The translations under genes were made by a program, and so were the position numbers. A stretch of DNA of 47,857 bases. Source: CAYFUF01 sp964346245. GTDB taxonomy: Bacteria > Bacillota > Clostridia > Tissierellales > Peptoniphilaceae. Under the pieces are notes generated by a model that was given only the letters and a program-made list of their open reading frames with translations, made no database searches and was not told the origin of the DNA. Positions within the stretch are counted from its first letter, which is position 1. Every line of letters begins with the position of its first letter. This document shows positions 39,641 to 47,603 of the stretch, one piece after another. The stretch spans positions 1 to 47,857 of the forward strand of contig CAYFUF010000008.1 of assembly GCA_964346245.1 (NCBI GenBank). Reading direction: 5' to 3'.

Positions 39641-41695
39641 ATGAAGAAAACAAGAAAATGGTTGTTGGGCTTTTGCCTTACCCTCCTGCTCGTTTTTTCT
39701 CTTGCGGATGGAAACGTTTTAGCAGATGAAGTTGACGCCTCTGGCCAAGAGAGTATAGAGCTCTTGGACGTGGAAGAGGAAAAAGCGACTATTGAGGAAG
39801 TCGACCAAGTGGTTGACGAAGATGCTAAGGACATGACAGAAACGACCGAAGCAACTGAAACTATTGAATCTATCGACGCTATCGAAGCTACTGAAGCGAT
39901 CGAAACACCGGCAGAGGAAGATCTCGAAAGCCCCAGCGAAATGATGGAGGGATGGAGATACGAGGAAGATTATTGGTATTATTACATTGGCAGCGAGAAG
40001 GTGACGGGTTGGCTTTGGGTTCCTACCTATAACCCAGAAACCCTTGAAGTCACCGAGTATGTGTGGAAGTATTTTGATGCTTCCGGCATGAGTATTGATC
40101 AGTTTTATCAGGAGAATGGTAAGATTTGGTTATCCGAGAGCGGTCCAACCCGTGGTTACCACAAGGGTTGGTGGACAGACCCTGTCAATGGACAGACTTA
40201 CTACTTCCGCGAGACATCGGGAAGCCGAGTGGAAGGCTGGCAATTCATTGACGAATCGTGGCACTACTTCCGCATGAACTCAGGTACTTTAGCTACAGGT
40301 TGGCAGTACATTGAGGGCGCTTGGTACTACTTAGATGAAAACGGCAGTCCTTCGGAAGAAGGATGGTCTTGGTTTGAGCTTAAAGATAACGAAGGCAACG
40401 TTATCGATAAAGTATGGAAGTACTTCAATGATAAGGGACAGAATGTCGACCAGCTCTTCCATGAGAATGGCAGCATCTGGCTGTCTCAGGCGGGCCCAAG
40501 TCAAAGCTATTATAGGGGATGGTGGACAGACCCTGCGAATGGACAGGTGTATTTCTTCCGAATGACTTCTGGCAGCATGGTCACTAACTGGCAGTTCATT
40601 GATGGTAGCTGGTTCTACTTTAGAAACTCCGGTACGCTAGCTAAGGGCTGGCAGTTCATCGATGATGGCTGGTTCTATATGCGCCCAGCTACTGGATCCA
40701 AGGCAGTCGGTTGGCAATTTATCGACGGCTACTGGTACTATATCGATGAAACGACAGGCCGCCATGATGAGGGTTACGAAACAGAAATCGGACCTTATGG
40801 TGGTGAAAACTCCTACTGGTTCCGGCCAAGCGGCACGCTTGCCCTAGGCTGGCAGTATATTCCTACGCCAAGCTTCGTGCCTGGCGAGGCCGTGTCTGAT
40901 ATGTGGCACTACTTCACCATCGATAAAGGCGATTCCAGGGGCTGGCAACGCATCGATGGCAGTCTCTACTACTTCGATCCGATTTATAGTTTCCGCTACC
41001 AGGGTGTACAGTCCACAGGCGACGGCCTCTATAGTTTCAACAAGTATACCGGCAAGTTGGAAGTTGGCGCAGTGAAGAATTTCACCAACGGTAAGCCAGC
41101 AAGGCAAATATACTTGTACGCCCCAACGGACGCCGAACTATCCAACGCTTGGCTCAATGATGCAGACTGGGAGCAACAAGCAAGAGGCCAACACCTCATT
41201 AACTACGGCTTACGCTACGAGAACGTGCCTTTCTGGTGGTACGGTTACGATTTAGATGAACACATTGGCGTATATTGCTCAGGCGCAGCCTATCACATCT
41301 TGAGCGGCTTCAATATCTATTTCCCTGGGCCATCAGCCTCGACCCTACCCGTTAACTTCGACCCAAGCTACCCCTATAACGGCTTCAACGATTATGCTAC
41401 GGGCTACGCGATGGTCAACGAACAGCTCCACTATCCTGAAGGAGAAATCTACTTTGGTGGAGACTTCGACAAGTTGCAAGCAGGGGATGTTTTCTTTGGC
41501 TGGAATCCAGGATACACTTATCACCATACGGACAACAACTGGGCTAACCACACGGCCATGTACGCTGGGCAGAATAACGGCGTGCACTACATTCTTCATA
41601 GCGCACTTAAGCATGGATACGCGCTTGAGCCTGTGACGGAAATAACCTATAACTGGGGCTATGGTCTACGAAATATAGCAAAGAGACTCTACTAA
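39641..41695 (+). CDS. Choline-binding-repeat surface protein with an NlpC/P60-like C-terminal domain
   Basis: 684-residue secreted protein. Signal peptide about 1-28 (KKTRKWLLGFCLTLLLVFSL, cleavage near NVLA). Residues 29-98 are an acidic Glu/Thr/Ile linker. About 99-470 carry tandem Trp/Tyr repeats of the cell-wall (choline) binding type, such as GWQFIDGSWFYFRN, GTLAKGWQFIDDGWFYM and YRGWWTDPANGQVYFFR. The C-terminal 200 residues have a candidate catalytic Cys546 (GVYCSGAAYHIL) and His637 (NHTAMYAGQ), the layout of NlpC/P60-like peptidases that cleave peptidoglycan peptides. Repeats may bind teichoic-acid choline or glucan. No LPxTG anchor. RBS AAGGAG. Confidence 0.75.
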   Translation: MKKTRKWLLGFCLTLLLVFSLADGNVLADEVDASGQESIELLDVEEEKATIEEVDQVVDEDAKDMTETTEATETIESIDAIEATEAIETPAEEDLESPSEMMEGWRYEEDYWYYYIGSEKVTGWLWVPTYNPETLEVTEYVWKYFDASGMSIDQFYQENGKIWLSESGPTRGYHKGWWTDPVNGQTYYFRETSGSRVEGWQFIDESWHYFRMNSGTLATGWQYIEGAWYYLDENGSPSEEGWSWFELKDNEGNVIDKVWKYFNDKGQNVDQLFHENGSIWLSQAGPSQSYYRGWWTDPANGQVYFFRMTSGSMVTNWQFIDGSWFYFRNSGTLAKGWQFIDDGWFYMRPATGSKAVGWQFIDGYWYYIDETTGRHDEGYETEIGPYGGENSYWFRPSGTLALGWQYIPTPSFVPGEAVSDMWHYFTIDKGDSRGWQRIDGSLYYFDPIYSFRYQGVQSTGDGLYSFNKYTGKLEVGAVKNFTNGKPARQIYLYAPTDAELSNAWLNDADWEQQARGQHLINYGLRYENVPFWWYGYDLDEHIGVYCSGAAYHILSGFNIYFPGPSASTLPVNFDPSYPYNGFNDYATGYAMVNEQLHYPEGEIYFGGDFDKLQAGDVFFGWNPGYTYHHTDNNWANHTAMYAGQNNGVHYILHSALKHGYALEPVTEITYNWGYGLRNIAKRLY

Positions 41696-41708
41696 GCCTA
41701 ACAATGAA

Positions 41709-41749
41709 GGCTGCAGCAGAATGGTTGACTATTCTGCCGCAGCCTTTTT
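41709..41749 (+). terminator. Terminator after the choline-binding protein gene
   Basis: GGCTGC(A)GCAGAAT pairs with ATTCTGC(C)GCAGCC at 41709-41744, followed by five T residues. Confidence 0.88.
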
Positions 41750-41800
41750 GCTTGTCCGAAAAAAGAGGAGGGGGCGCAACAACACAAGCAACTCAAGCAC

Positions 41801-41825
41801 AAAAAAAGCAGCTGCATGAGCTGCT
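41801..41825 (-). terminator. Terminator after the leucyl aminopeptidase gene
   Basis: AGCAGCT-GCATG-AGCTGCT with seven A on the plus side, which is a T-run on the minus strand; 30 bases past the gene stop. Confidence 0.8.
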
Positions 41826-41854
41826 TTTTGATGTCAGGATTGGTTAACGGGAAG

Positions 41855-43288
41855 TTAGCAAGCCTCGATAGGATTTAGTAGATTGTAGAGGGCCTTGACA
41901 TGGACACCTGTCGCACGCTCAGGCAGGTAGTCGTGAGCCTTGCTGAGGAAGGCGGTGCCTGCGATGTCGAGGTGCAACCATGGCGTAGTCTCGTCAGCGA
42001 GGAATTCACCGACGAAGAGGCCTGCGGTGACGGTGCCAGCTAGGCGGCCAGGAGAGTTGAGCAGGTCGGCGACCTTGGAATCCTTGTTCATTTTGGCGAA
42101 GGACTTGTCGTTTGGCATGAGCCAGACTTTTTCGCCGGCAAGATCGCAAGCTTCTTGGAAGTCCATATAGAAGTCGTCGTTGTTGGTGACAGCGGCGGTG
42201 TATTCCTCACCAAGGGCAACCAGTGCAGCACCCGTCAGGGTAGCGAGGTCGATGACGCGGTCAACCTTCTTCTCAGAGGTAATGTAGTAGAGGGCATCAG
42301 CCAGGGTCAAGCGGCCTTCAGCGTCCGTGTTGAGGACTTCGATGGTTTTGCCAGACATGGATCCAATGATATCGCCTGTTTTGTAGGCCTTGCCAGAAAC
42401 CAAGTTCTCGCAAGCGGCAACAACCGCGGTGACATTGACCTTGGCTTGGGACTTAGCTAGGGCAAGCATGGTACCGATGACCGTGCCTGCGCCGCCCATA
42501 TCGGAGTGCATGGTAGCCATCCCATTGGCAGGCTTAATGCAGTAGCCACCTGAATCATAGGTCAATCCCTTACCGACGAGGCCGGTTACTTCCTCAGATT
42601 CGGGGTTGCCCTTGTATTCCATAATAATGAAACGAGGGTCCTTATCAGAGCCCTGCGCAACCGCTAGGAAAGCATCCATATGCAGGTCTTCGATCTCTTT
42701 TTTTTCAAGGACCGTCACGGTGACACCGCAAGCTTCTAGGCCTTCACGGGCACGGTCAGCCAAGCTAGCAGGGAAGATAACATTGGAGGTCTCATTGACT
42801 AGCTCGCGGGCAAAGAATACGCCAGCCATCTGGTCTTGGACTCTTTTGAGACCTTCCAGGTGTTTCTCTTCTGGGCCATGATCCGGTACAACATGCAGAG
42901 TCAGCTCGTAATCTTCCTTGTCCTCGGTCTTCTTGCTGAAGTGGTAGTCGATGTTCATGACCCCTTCGATGAAGGCCATAGACGTCTTCCTCTGACAGAA
43001 GCCCAAGTCCGGTATATTGACCGTTGCCTCATTTATTTTGTTTTGCTTGAGTTCCTTAGCCAACTTGTGCCCCAAGGTTCTGACATCAATCAGGGTCAGG
43101 TCGTCCAACTTACCTAGGCCGACGAGGATGTTGACTCCACCGTCGCCATCAGCCACATAGGAAATCTTTCCTAGGCTGCCATCGAAGTAGAGGTTGTTCA
43201 ATACCCCATCCACAGGTGCCTTGTCTTCCGTCTTTTCAACGAAGTTTACCTTCACTCCGCCTTCTTTATAAAAATCAACTTTTACCAT
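41855..43288 (-). CDS. pepA: Leucyl aminopeptidase (M17 family)
   Basis: 477-residue two-zinc aminopeptidase releasing N-terminal amino acids. The catalytic half shows VGKGLTYDSGGYCIKPANGM, MHSDMGGAGTVIGTMLAL, the invariant NTDAEGRLTLADALYYITSE and ATLTGAALVALGEEYTA. ATG at 43288 has AAAGGAG upstream; a frame 8 residues longer is less likely. Cytoplasmic, probably hexameric, involved in peptide turnover. Monocistronic between two terminators. The N-terminal domain is also typical length. Confidence 0.92.
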   Translation of the reverse strand: MVKVDFYKEGGVKVNFVEKTEDKAPVDGVLNNLYFDGSLGKISYVADGDGGVNILVGLGKLDDLTLIDVRTLGHKLAKELKQNKINEATVNIPDLGFCQRKTSMAFIEGVMNIDYHFSKKTEDKEDYELTLHVVPDHGPEEKHLEGLKRVQDQMAGVFFARELVNETSNVIFPASLADRAREGLEACGVTVTVLEKKEIEDLHMDAFLAVAQGSDKDPRFIIMEYKGNPESEEVTGLVGKGLTYDSGGYCIKPANGMATMHSDMGGAGTVIGTMLALAKSQAKVNVTAVVAACENLVSGKAYKTGDIIGSMSGKTIEVLNTDAEGRLTLADALYYITSEKKVDRVIDLATLTGAALVALGEEYTAAVTNNDDFYMDFQEACDLAGEKVWLMPNDKSFAKMNKDSKVADLLNSPGRLAGTVTAGLFVGEFLADETTPWLHLDIAGTAFLSKAHDYLPERATGVHVKALYNLLNPIEAC

Positions 43289-43411
43289 TGTATCTCCTTT
43301 CTGGGTTTTCACTAGACCTATTATAGCTCAAAATTCGAAATCATGAACTCGATGTATGTTAAATTAAGCAATATATGATATCTTAGTTGCTAATATCCAC
43401 AGGAGGTTTCC

Positions 43412-43665
43412 ATGTCTACTCTTGACATCTATAAAAAAGGCTTACGCGACGGGATTCCCATCATCGTACCCGCCGCCAAAAAAATGGCATAGTAAAAGGA
43501 CTGATTATAGCTTCCATGCTGGCTTCCCTTATCTTCTCGGTTCTGCCAGGTTTGAAAGAAATCAGTCCCGGTGTCAGGCTTATCCTCTTAACCCTACTCA
43601 TTACCAGTTTCGCGGCCCACTTTTTCCCTATTAAAAGAGGTGACAAGGAGGTCTTCGATGAATAG
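43412..43665 (+). pseudogene. azlC: AzlC (branched-chain amino acid exporter) with large internal deletion
   Basis: From ATG 43412 (AGGAGG upstream) the frame MSTLDIYKKGLRDGIPI is the start of an AzlC-type protein, but it runs into a stop after PAAKKMA. In another frame from about 43450 the sequence RQKNGIVKGLIIASMLASLI then LRLILLTLLITSFAAHFFP is the C-terminal membrane end of AzlC, finishing with FDE at 43665. Around 150 residues in the middle are absent without an N gap. No functional permease can be made. AzlC exports branched-chain amino acids with AzlD. Confidence 0.65.
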
Positions 43666-43729
43666 CGTATATGGCTATATTGGGGTGATGGCCCTTACCA
43701 CCTATCTCATGAGACTGGCACCGCTGACT
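43658..43729 (+). pseudogene. azlD: AzlD N-terminal fragment
   Basis: MNSVYGYIGVMALTTYLMRL then APL matches the first ~23 residues of AzlD, starting in the end of azlC. Beyond about 43723 the plus strand is antisense of the COG0523 gene, so the remaining ~80 residues are lost. The join is direct, with no N. Confidence 0.55.
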
Positions 43730-44685
43730 AATCGATCTGTGATTACATCCTTCTTCAACTCTTTTCCGATAAAGACAAGCTTGTTTACGGGAATCTCTTG
43801 GTCTTCATCGGCTGGCGCCTGCAAGTCGTCAAGCTTGCCTAGGCCCAGGATGGAGAATTCTTCATCGACTAGCTCCAACAAAACGAGCTCATCTGCGATT
43901 TGAACGAAGCCTTTGACTCGAATGATGTGACCAAAGTGCTTGTGGAGGAGGTCTTCCATAAAGGCGTAAAGAACGTCAACGGAGGATACATCAACCGAAT
44001 CAAGCGTGAAGGTGGACAGGTCGGTGTCCGCCTCTTTTTTGATGTTCTTTTGGACAAAGCGGTTACCGACCGCCTGTATGTCCTTGCCAGTCCACTCCTT
44101 GTTCAAAAGCGAAATCCAAGTGTCTTCATCCCACTCGCTGTAATGATTCTCCATAAAGCGGACATCTTCCGCCAAGTCCAAAAAGTTCTCTACTAGTTGG
44201 AAGTCTGCCGCATCCATATGCTCACACTTGCTGGGTACGATGGTGCCAGCGGTGAGGACCTGGTCGTTGAAGTAGTTGGGGAAGTCCCGGGCATGGCCCA
44301 TAAAATTCTTGCTATCGACGATGGTGATGGGTGCCAGAATCGAAATCTTGTCATAAGAGATTTTGGCCAAAGACTCCAGGATGGCGCTGGGTTGGGCGAC
44401 GCCGGAGGGCTCGATGATGAGGTATTCTGGGTTCAGCGTATTTGCGATGGTTAAAACCGAGAAGGTGAAGTCCATGTTCAGCGAACAGCAAATGCAACCT
44501 TCGGTCAGCTCCCAGATTTTCATCTGCTTATCGTCATTAAATTGTTCCAAGATTTTTCCATCCACGTTCTCGGCGGCGAACTCATTTTCAACGACGACGA
44601 ATTCTTTGCCCGTTGCTTTCACCAGGCTCTTGATGAAACTGGTTTTTCCCGCACCGAGAAAACCGGATATGACTAATACTTTCAA
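43702..44685 (-). CDS. COG0523 GTPase, putative zinc metallochaperone
   Basis: 327-residue GTPase of the CobW/YjiA/ZNG1 group. LKVLVISGFLGAGKTSFIKS (Walker A), ELTEGCICCSLNMDF (the CxCC metal motif) and EPSGVAQPSAILESL (switch region) are all present, with an acidic C-terminal domain. TTG at 44685 is taken as start with GAGGTATCGCC upstream; an ATG 24 residues earlier precedes the family N-terminus. The final residues after ITDRLV lie on sequence that is also the azlD remnant, so its original C-terminus may be altered. Family members deliver zinc; the importer genes at 7420-9973 would be functional partners by inference. Confidence 0.82.
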   Translation of the reverse strand: MKVLVISGFLGAGKTSFIKSLVKATGKEFVVVENEFAAENVDGKILEQFNDDKQMKIWELTEGCICCSLNMDFTFSVLTIANTLNPEYLIIEPSGVAQPSAILESLAKISYDKISILAPITIVDSKNFMGHARDFPNYFNDQVLTAGTIVPSKCEHMDAADFQLVENFLDLAEDVRFMENHYSEWDEDTWISLLNKEWTGKDIQAVGNRFVQKNIKKEADTDLSTFTLDSVDVSSVDVLYAFMEDLLHKHFGHIIRVKGFVQIADELVLLELVDEEFSILGLGKLDDLQAPADEDQEIPVNKLVFIGKELKKDVITDRLVSGASLMR

Positions 44686-44716
44686 AGGCGATACCTCAAT
44701 TTCTATCCATCTTTTC

Positions 44717-44763
44717 AAAAAGAAGAGAAGTGCGTATCGACTTGCTCTATCACGCACTTCTCT
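44717..44763 (-). terminator. Terminator after the alcohol dehydrogenase gene
   Basis: AGAGAAGTGCGT (44724-44735) pairs with ACGCACTTCTCT (44752-44763), a perfect 12-pair stem with a 16-base loop. On the minus strand it is followed by TC and a T-run. Confidence 0.85.
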
Positions 44764-44785
44764 TGACTCTTTCAGTTGTCGTTTC

Positions 44786-45693
44786 TTAGAGGACGACGAC
44801 TGGTTTAATTAAATCTTTTGGTTTCTCTTTCATGAGCATGAGGGCATCTTCAACGTGCTCGAAGCCTTCAAACTTGTGAGTCAGCATGAGGGAGACATCG
44901 ACGCGCTTGGAAGCAACGAGGGCACCTAGTTTTTCTAGACGAGCCCGTCCGCCTGGCATTAAGCCACCGACGATCTTCTTGTGACCCATACCAACGCCNN
45001 NNNNNNNNNNNNNNNNNNNNNNNNNNNNNNNNNNNNNNNNNNNNNNNNNNNNNNNNNNNNNNNNNNNNNNNNNNNNNNNNNNNNNNNNNNNNNNNNNNTA
45101 CCAACGCCAACGATCTTTGCTGCACCGCGTAGGTTAGCACCTGCAACGGCCATAAGTCCAACAGGACCAATACCGATTACAAGAACGGTATCACCAAATT
45201 GAACATCTGCCAGTTCAACACCGTGGAAGCCGGTTGGTACCATGTCAGAAAGCATACAAGCTTCAGCAGGAGAGATATTGTCTGGCAATAAAGCTAAGTT
45301 ACCGTCTGCATCGTTTACGTGGAAGTACTCGCCAAAGACGCCGTCTTTGAAGTTAGAGAACTTCCATCCGCCTAGCATGCCACCGGAGTGCATTGGGTAT
45401 CCGCTTTGTGCAGCGACGGATTGCCAATCGGGGGTGATAGCAGCGACCATAATACGGTCACCCTTCTTAAAGTCTTTTACGTTGGAGCCAACTTCGACGA
45501 CGACGCCGCAGCCTTCATGGCCCAAAATCATATTTTCTCTTTCGCCTAGTGCACCTTCCCAAACTGTATGTATATCCGAAGTACAAGGGGATAGTGCGAG
45601 GGGTTGGATGATTGCATCATCAGGTCCACAAGTTGGTCGATCCTTCTCGATCCAGCCGGTTTCGCCAATGCGCAGCATAGCATAACCTTTCAT
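44786..45693 (-). pseudogene. adh: Zinc-dependent NADP alcohol dehydrogenase, interrupted by a gap
   Basis: Medium-chain alcohol dehydrogenase of the Thermoanaerobacter secondary-ADH type. 198 residues precede the gap, with catalytic zinc ligands Cys37, His59 and Asp150, plus Glu60, at exactly the positions of that family. Seen: LALSPCTSDIHTVWEGALGE, LGHEGCGVVVEVGSNV, GWKFSNFKDGVFGEYFHVND and the nucleotide motif GIGPVGLMAVAGANLRGAAK. After the gap GMGHKKIVGGLMPGGRARLE continues to KPKDLIKPVVVL. About 85 residues (255 bases) of the cofactor domain are missing, versus 100 N. The gene is probably intact in the organism if the gap is an assembly artefact. Confidence 0.85.
44999..45098. other. 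Assembly gap (100 N)
   Basis: Exactly 100 N, flanked by an identical 10-base sequence TACCAACGCC (44989-44998 and 45099-45108). The two copies correspond to Val-Gly-Val-Gly-type codons in different parts of adh. Confidence 0.95.
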
Positions 45694-45721
45694 AGAAAAC
45701 CTCCATTGACAGTATTTACGT

Positions 45722-45758
45722 ACAGATACATTGTATCCGTTTGTTAATGTTTAGTCAA
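45722..45758 (-). promoter_or_regulatory. adh promoter overlapped by a near-perfect palindrome
   Basis: Minus-strand TTGACT (plus 45753-45758), exactly 17 bases, TACAAT (45730-45735). The -10 box sits inside a 19-base palindrome ACnGATACA-n-TGTATCnGT (45722-45740), typical of a repressor operator such as those of TetR or MarR families. The regulator is not in the window. Confidence 0.75.
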
Positions 45759-45817
45759 TAAGGATGAATTGTTTTGTGGCGATTACTTATATTTTTCATC
45801 TAGAGTCCCCATAAACC

Positions 45818-47023
45818 TTACTTACTCAAATTCCGATAAGACCGTGGATAAGCATCCAGCGCCTTATCCAGAATCTCTACCGCCCGAACCAAAATTTTCT
45901 CATCCACACAGTAGGAGATGCGGACCTCGCTCTTGCCAGAACCTTCCGTGTTGTAAAAACCCTCGGCGGGAGTGGTCAGGAGGACCTCGCCCTTATCTTC
46001 GAACTCGTTCAAGGTCCATATGACGAAGTCATCCGCATCGTCCAAGGGTAGGTCGACCAAGGTGTAGAAGGCACCCTCGGGCTTGGAAAACTTCAGATCA
46101 GGAATCTGCTCAAGAGCCTTTTGAAGGGCCAATCTCCTCGCATTATAAATCCCAGTGACCTTCTGGAAGTAGTCATCTTCTAGGTTGACTAGGCAGGCAA
46201 TGCCGTACTGGTCCACCGTCGGAGCAGACAGCCTCTTTTGGCATAACTTCATAATCCCCGTGCCCAGCTCCTTGTTCTTCGTTGCCAGGGTGCCAATGCG
46301 CGAACCGCAAGCGGAATACTTCTTAGAGGCACTGTCAACGAGGATGACCTGCTCCTCCAAGTCCCTGATATCCCCAAAGGACACGAAGTCCCTGTTCGTG
46401 TAATTGAACTCCCTGTAGACCTCGTCCGCGATGATGACCAGGTTGTGTTCCTTGGCAAGCTGTGCCAAACGGTCAACTTCCTCCTGAGTATAGACACGGC
46501 CAGTAGGATTACCGGGGTTGGCGAGGAGGATTGCCTTCGTATTCGGCTTTACAGATTTTTTCATCTCCTCCAAGCTGGGGATGGCGTAGTTATCTTCAAT
46601 ATGGGTGGTTACCTCGTGGATCTCGATATTGTAGATATCCAGCGCTAGCTGATAATTGCTGTAGAAGGGGGCAATGAGCAGGACACCATCGCCCGGATCG
46701 CAGAGGGTTAGCAGGGCGAACTCGATGCCCTCCATCGCACCAATCGTTACAAAAATCTCGCTCTCACTGAAATCCAGCCCCCTTGCCCTATAATAGGCCG
46801 CTTGGGCAGCCAACATCTCGGCGCTGCCCTGGGAATTGGAGTAGGGGACATGCTTGCTAGGATAGTCCTTCAAGGCATCAAAGAAAAGGCCCGGCGTCTC
46901 CAAATCTGGTTGACCAATATTCAGTTTCAGAATCTTCGTTCCCCGTGCCTCCGCCGCCGAAGCCAGCGCGTTGTATTTTCGAATAGGCGACACCGCCAGT
47001 TGTTCAATTCGCTTAGATAGCAT
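45818..47023 (-). CDS. Class I aminotransferase (aspartate aminotransferase-like)
   Basis: 401-residue PLP enzyme. NIGQPDLETPGLFFDALKDY, VTIGAMEGIEFALLTLCDPG, NPGNPTGRVYTQEEVDRL, ADEVYREFNYT and the PLP Lys in DSASKKYSACGSRIGTL are aminotransferase class I/II motifs, with SEVRISYCVDEK at the C-terminal Arg. Substrate cannot be read reliably; aspartate or aromatic/branched-chain transamination is possible. The region upstream holds a TATAAT and two palindromes. Confidence 0.88.
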   Translation of the reverse strand: MLSKRIEQLAVSPIRKYNALASAAEARGTKILKLNIGQPDLETPGLFFDALKDYPSKHVPYSNSQGSAEMLAAQAAYYRARGLDFSESEIFVTIGAMEGIEFALLTLCDPGDGVLLIAPFYSNYQLALDIYNIEIHEVTTHIEDNYAIPSLEEMKKSVKPNTKAILLANPGNPTGRVYTQEEVDRLAQLAKEHNLVIIADEVYREFNYTNRDFVSFGDIRDLEEQVILVDSASKKYSACGSRIGTLATKNKELGTGIMKLCQKRLSAPTVDQYGIACLVNLEDDYFQKVTGIYNARRLALQKALEQIPDLKFSKPEGAFYTLVDLPLDDADDFVIWTLNEFEDKGEVLLTTPAEGFYNTEGSGKSEVRISYCVDEKILVRAVEILDKALDAYPRSYRNLSK

Positions 47024-47093
47024 AATCCACCTCGCATCATTCGATAAGTATTTTTAGTTTAGCATTCCTAATAAAGATAAAAGTACAGATTCT

Positions 47094-47155
47094 ATGGGCA
47101 CATGCCCATATCAATCTCTTCTCTCATTATACACTTACTTTAAAAACGTTTTTAA
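47094..47155 (-). promoter_or_regulatory. Promoter region of the aminotransferase gene with two palindromes
   Basis: ATGGGC-ACAT-GCCCAT (47094-47109) and TTAAAAACGTTTTTAA (47140-47155) are perfect 16-base palindromes. A TATAAT on the minus strand (47126-47131) lies between them, about 100 bases before the start codon. Layout suggests regulation by a dimeric repressor or activator; none is recognised. Confidence 0.5.
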
Positions 47156-47222
47156 TACAAATTTCTACTTTAGGTAAAATAGCTTTACGACCGGCTAAGT
47201 TTATTTGTCTTTGTTGTCAAAA

Positions 47223-47510
47223 CTAGCCTTGGATAAAATGAAAAACAAAAGCTGCAATCACCAGCACCGCCACAATAGGGATAATGACCTTAAGCCTTGC
47301 CTTGGCTTCCTCTGGGCCCAAATCCTTCAAGCGTCTGGGTCCGACTGGGCGGTCAACTTCCTCATCAGCCACTCGCTCCAATTCAATCAGCCCCTCGTAG
47401 CCACAGGCGGGGCAGGAAACCTCATAGACCCCAGCCTCAATTTTACTCATATCACTCTTGACATCTAGCGGCGCCTCGCAAGCGGGGCAGCCTACATTAA
47501 TCTTGTTCAT
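47223..47510 (-). CDS. Zinc-ribbon membrane protein (95 aa)
   Basis: Two CPAC-type pairs, VGCPACEAPLDV and VSCPACGYEGLIELER, form a zinc ribbon at residues 8-42. A basic/acidic linker leads to one C-terminal membrane helix, VIIPIVAVLVIAAFVFHFI, near the end. No known function; a tail-anchored zinc-ribbon layout. Start at 47510 follows GGAGATGTTGCT. Confidence 0.65.
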   Translation of the reverse strand: MNKINVGCPACEAPLDVKSDMSKIEAGVYEVSCPACGYEGLIELERVADEEVDRPVGPRRLKDLGPEEAKARLKVIIPIVAVLVIAAFVFHFIQG

Positions 47511-47551
47511 AGCAACATCTCCAGTTTTTGATTACCCTTACTATAACATAC

Positions 47552-47585
47552 AAAAAAACTGCTGGGCTATCTCTAACCCAGCAGT
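47552..47585 (-). terminator. Terminator of the esterase gene
   Basis: ACTGCTGGG/CCCAGCAGT hairpin (47558-47585) with seven A on the plus side, which forms a T-run on the minus strand. Confidence 0.88.
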
Positions 47586-47603
47586 CTATTTTTATCATTT
47601 AAC

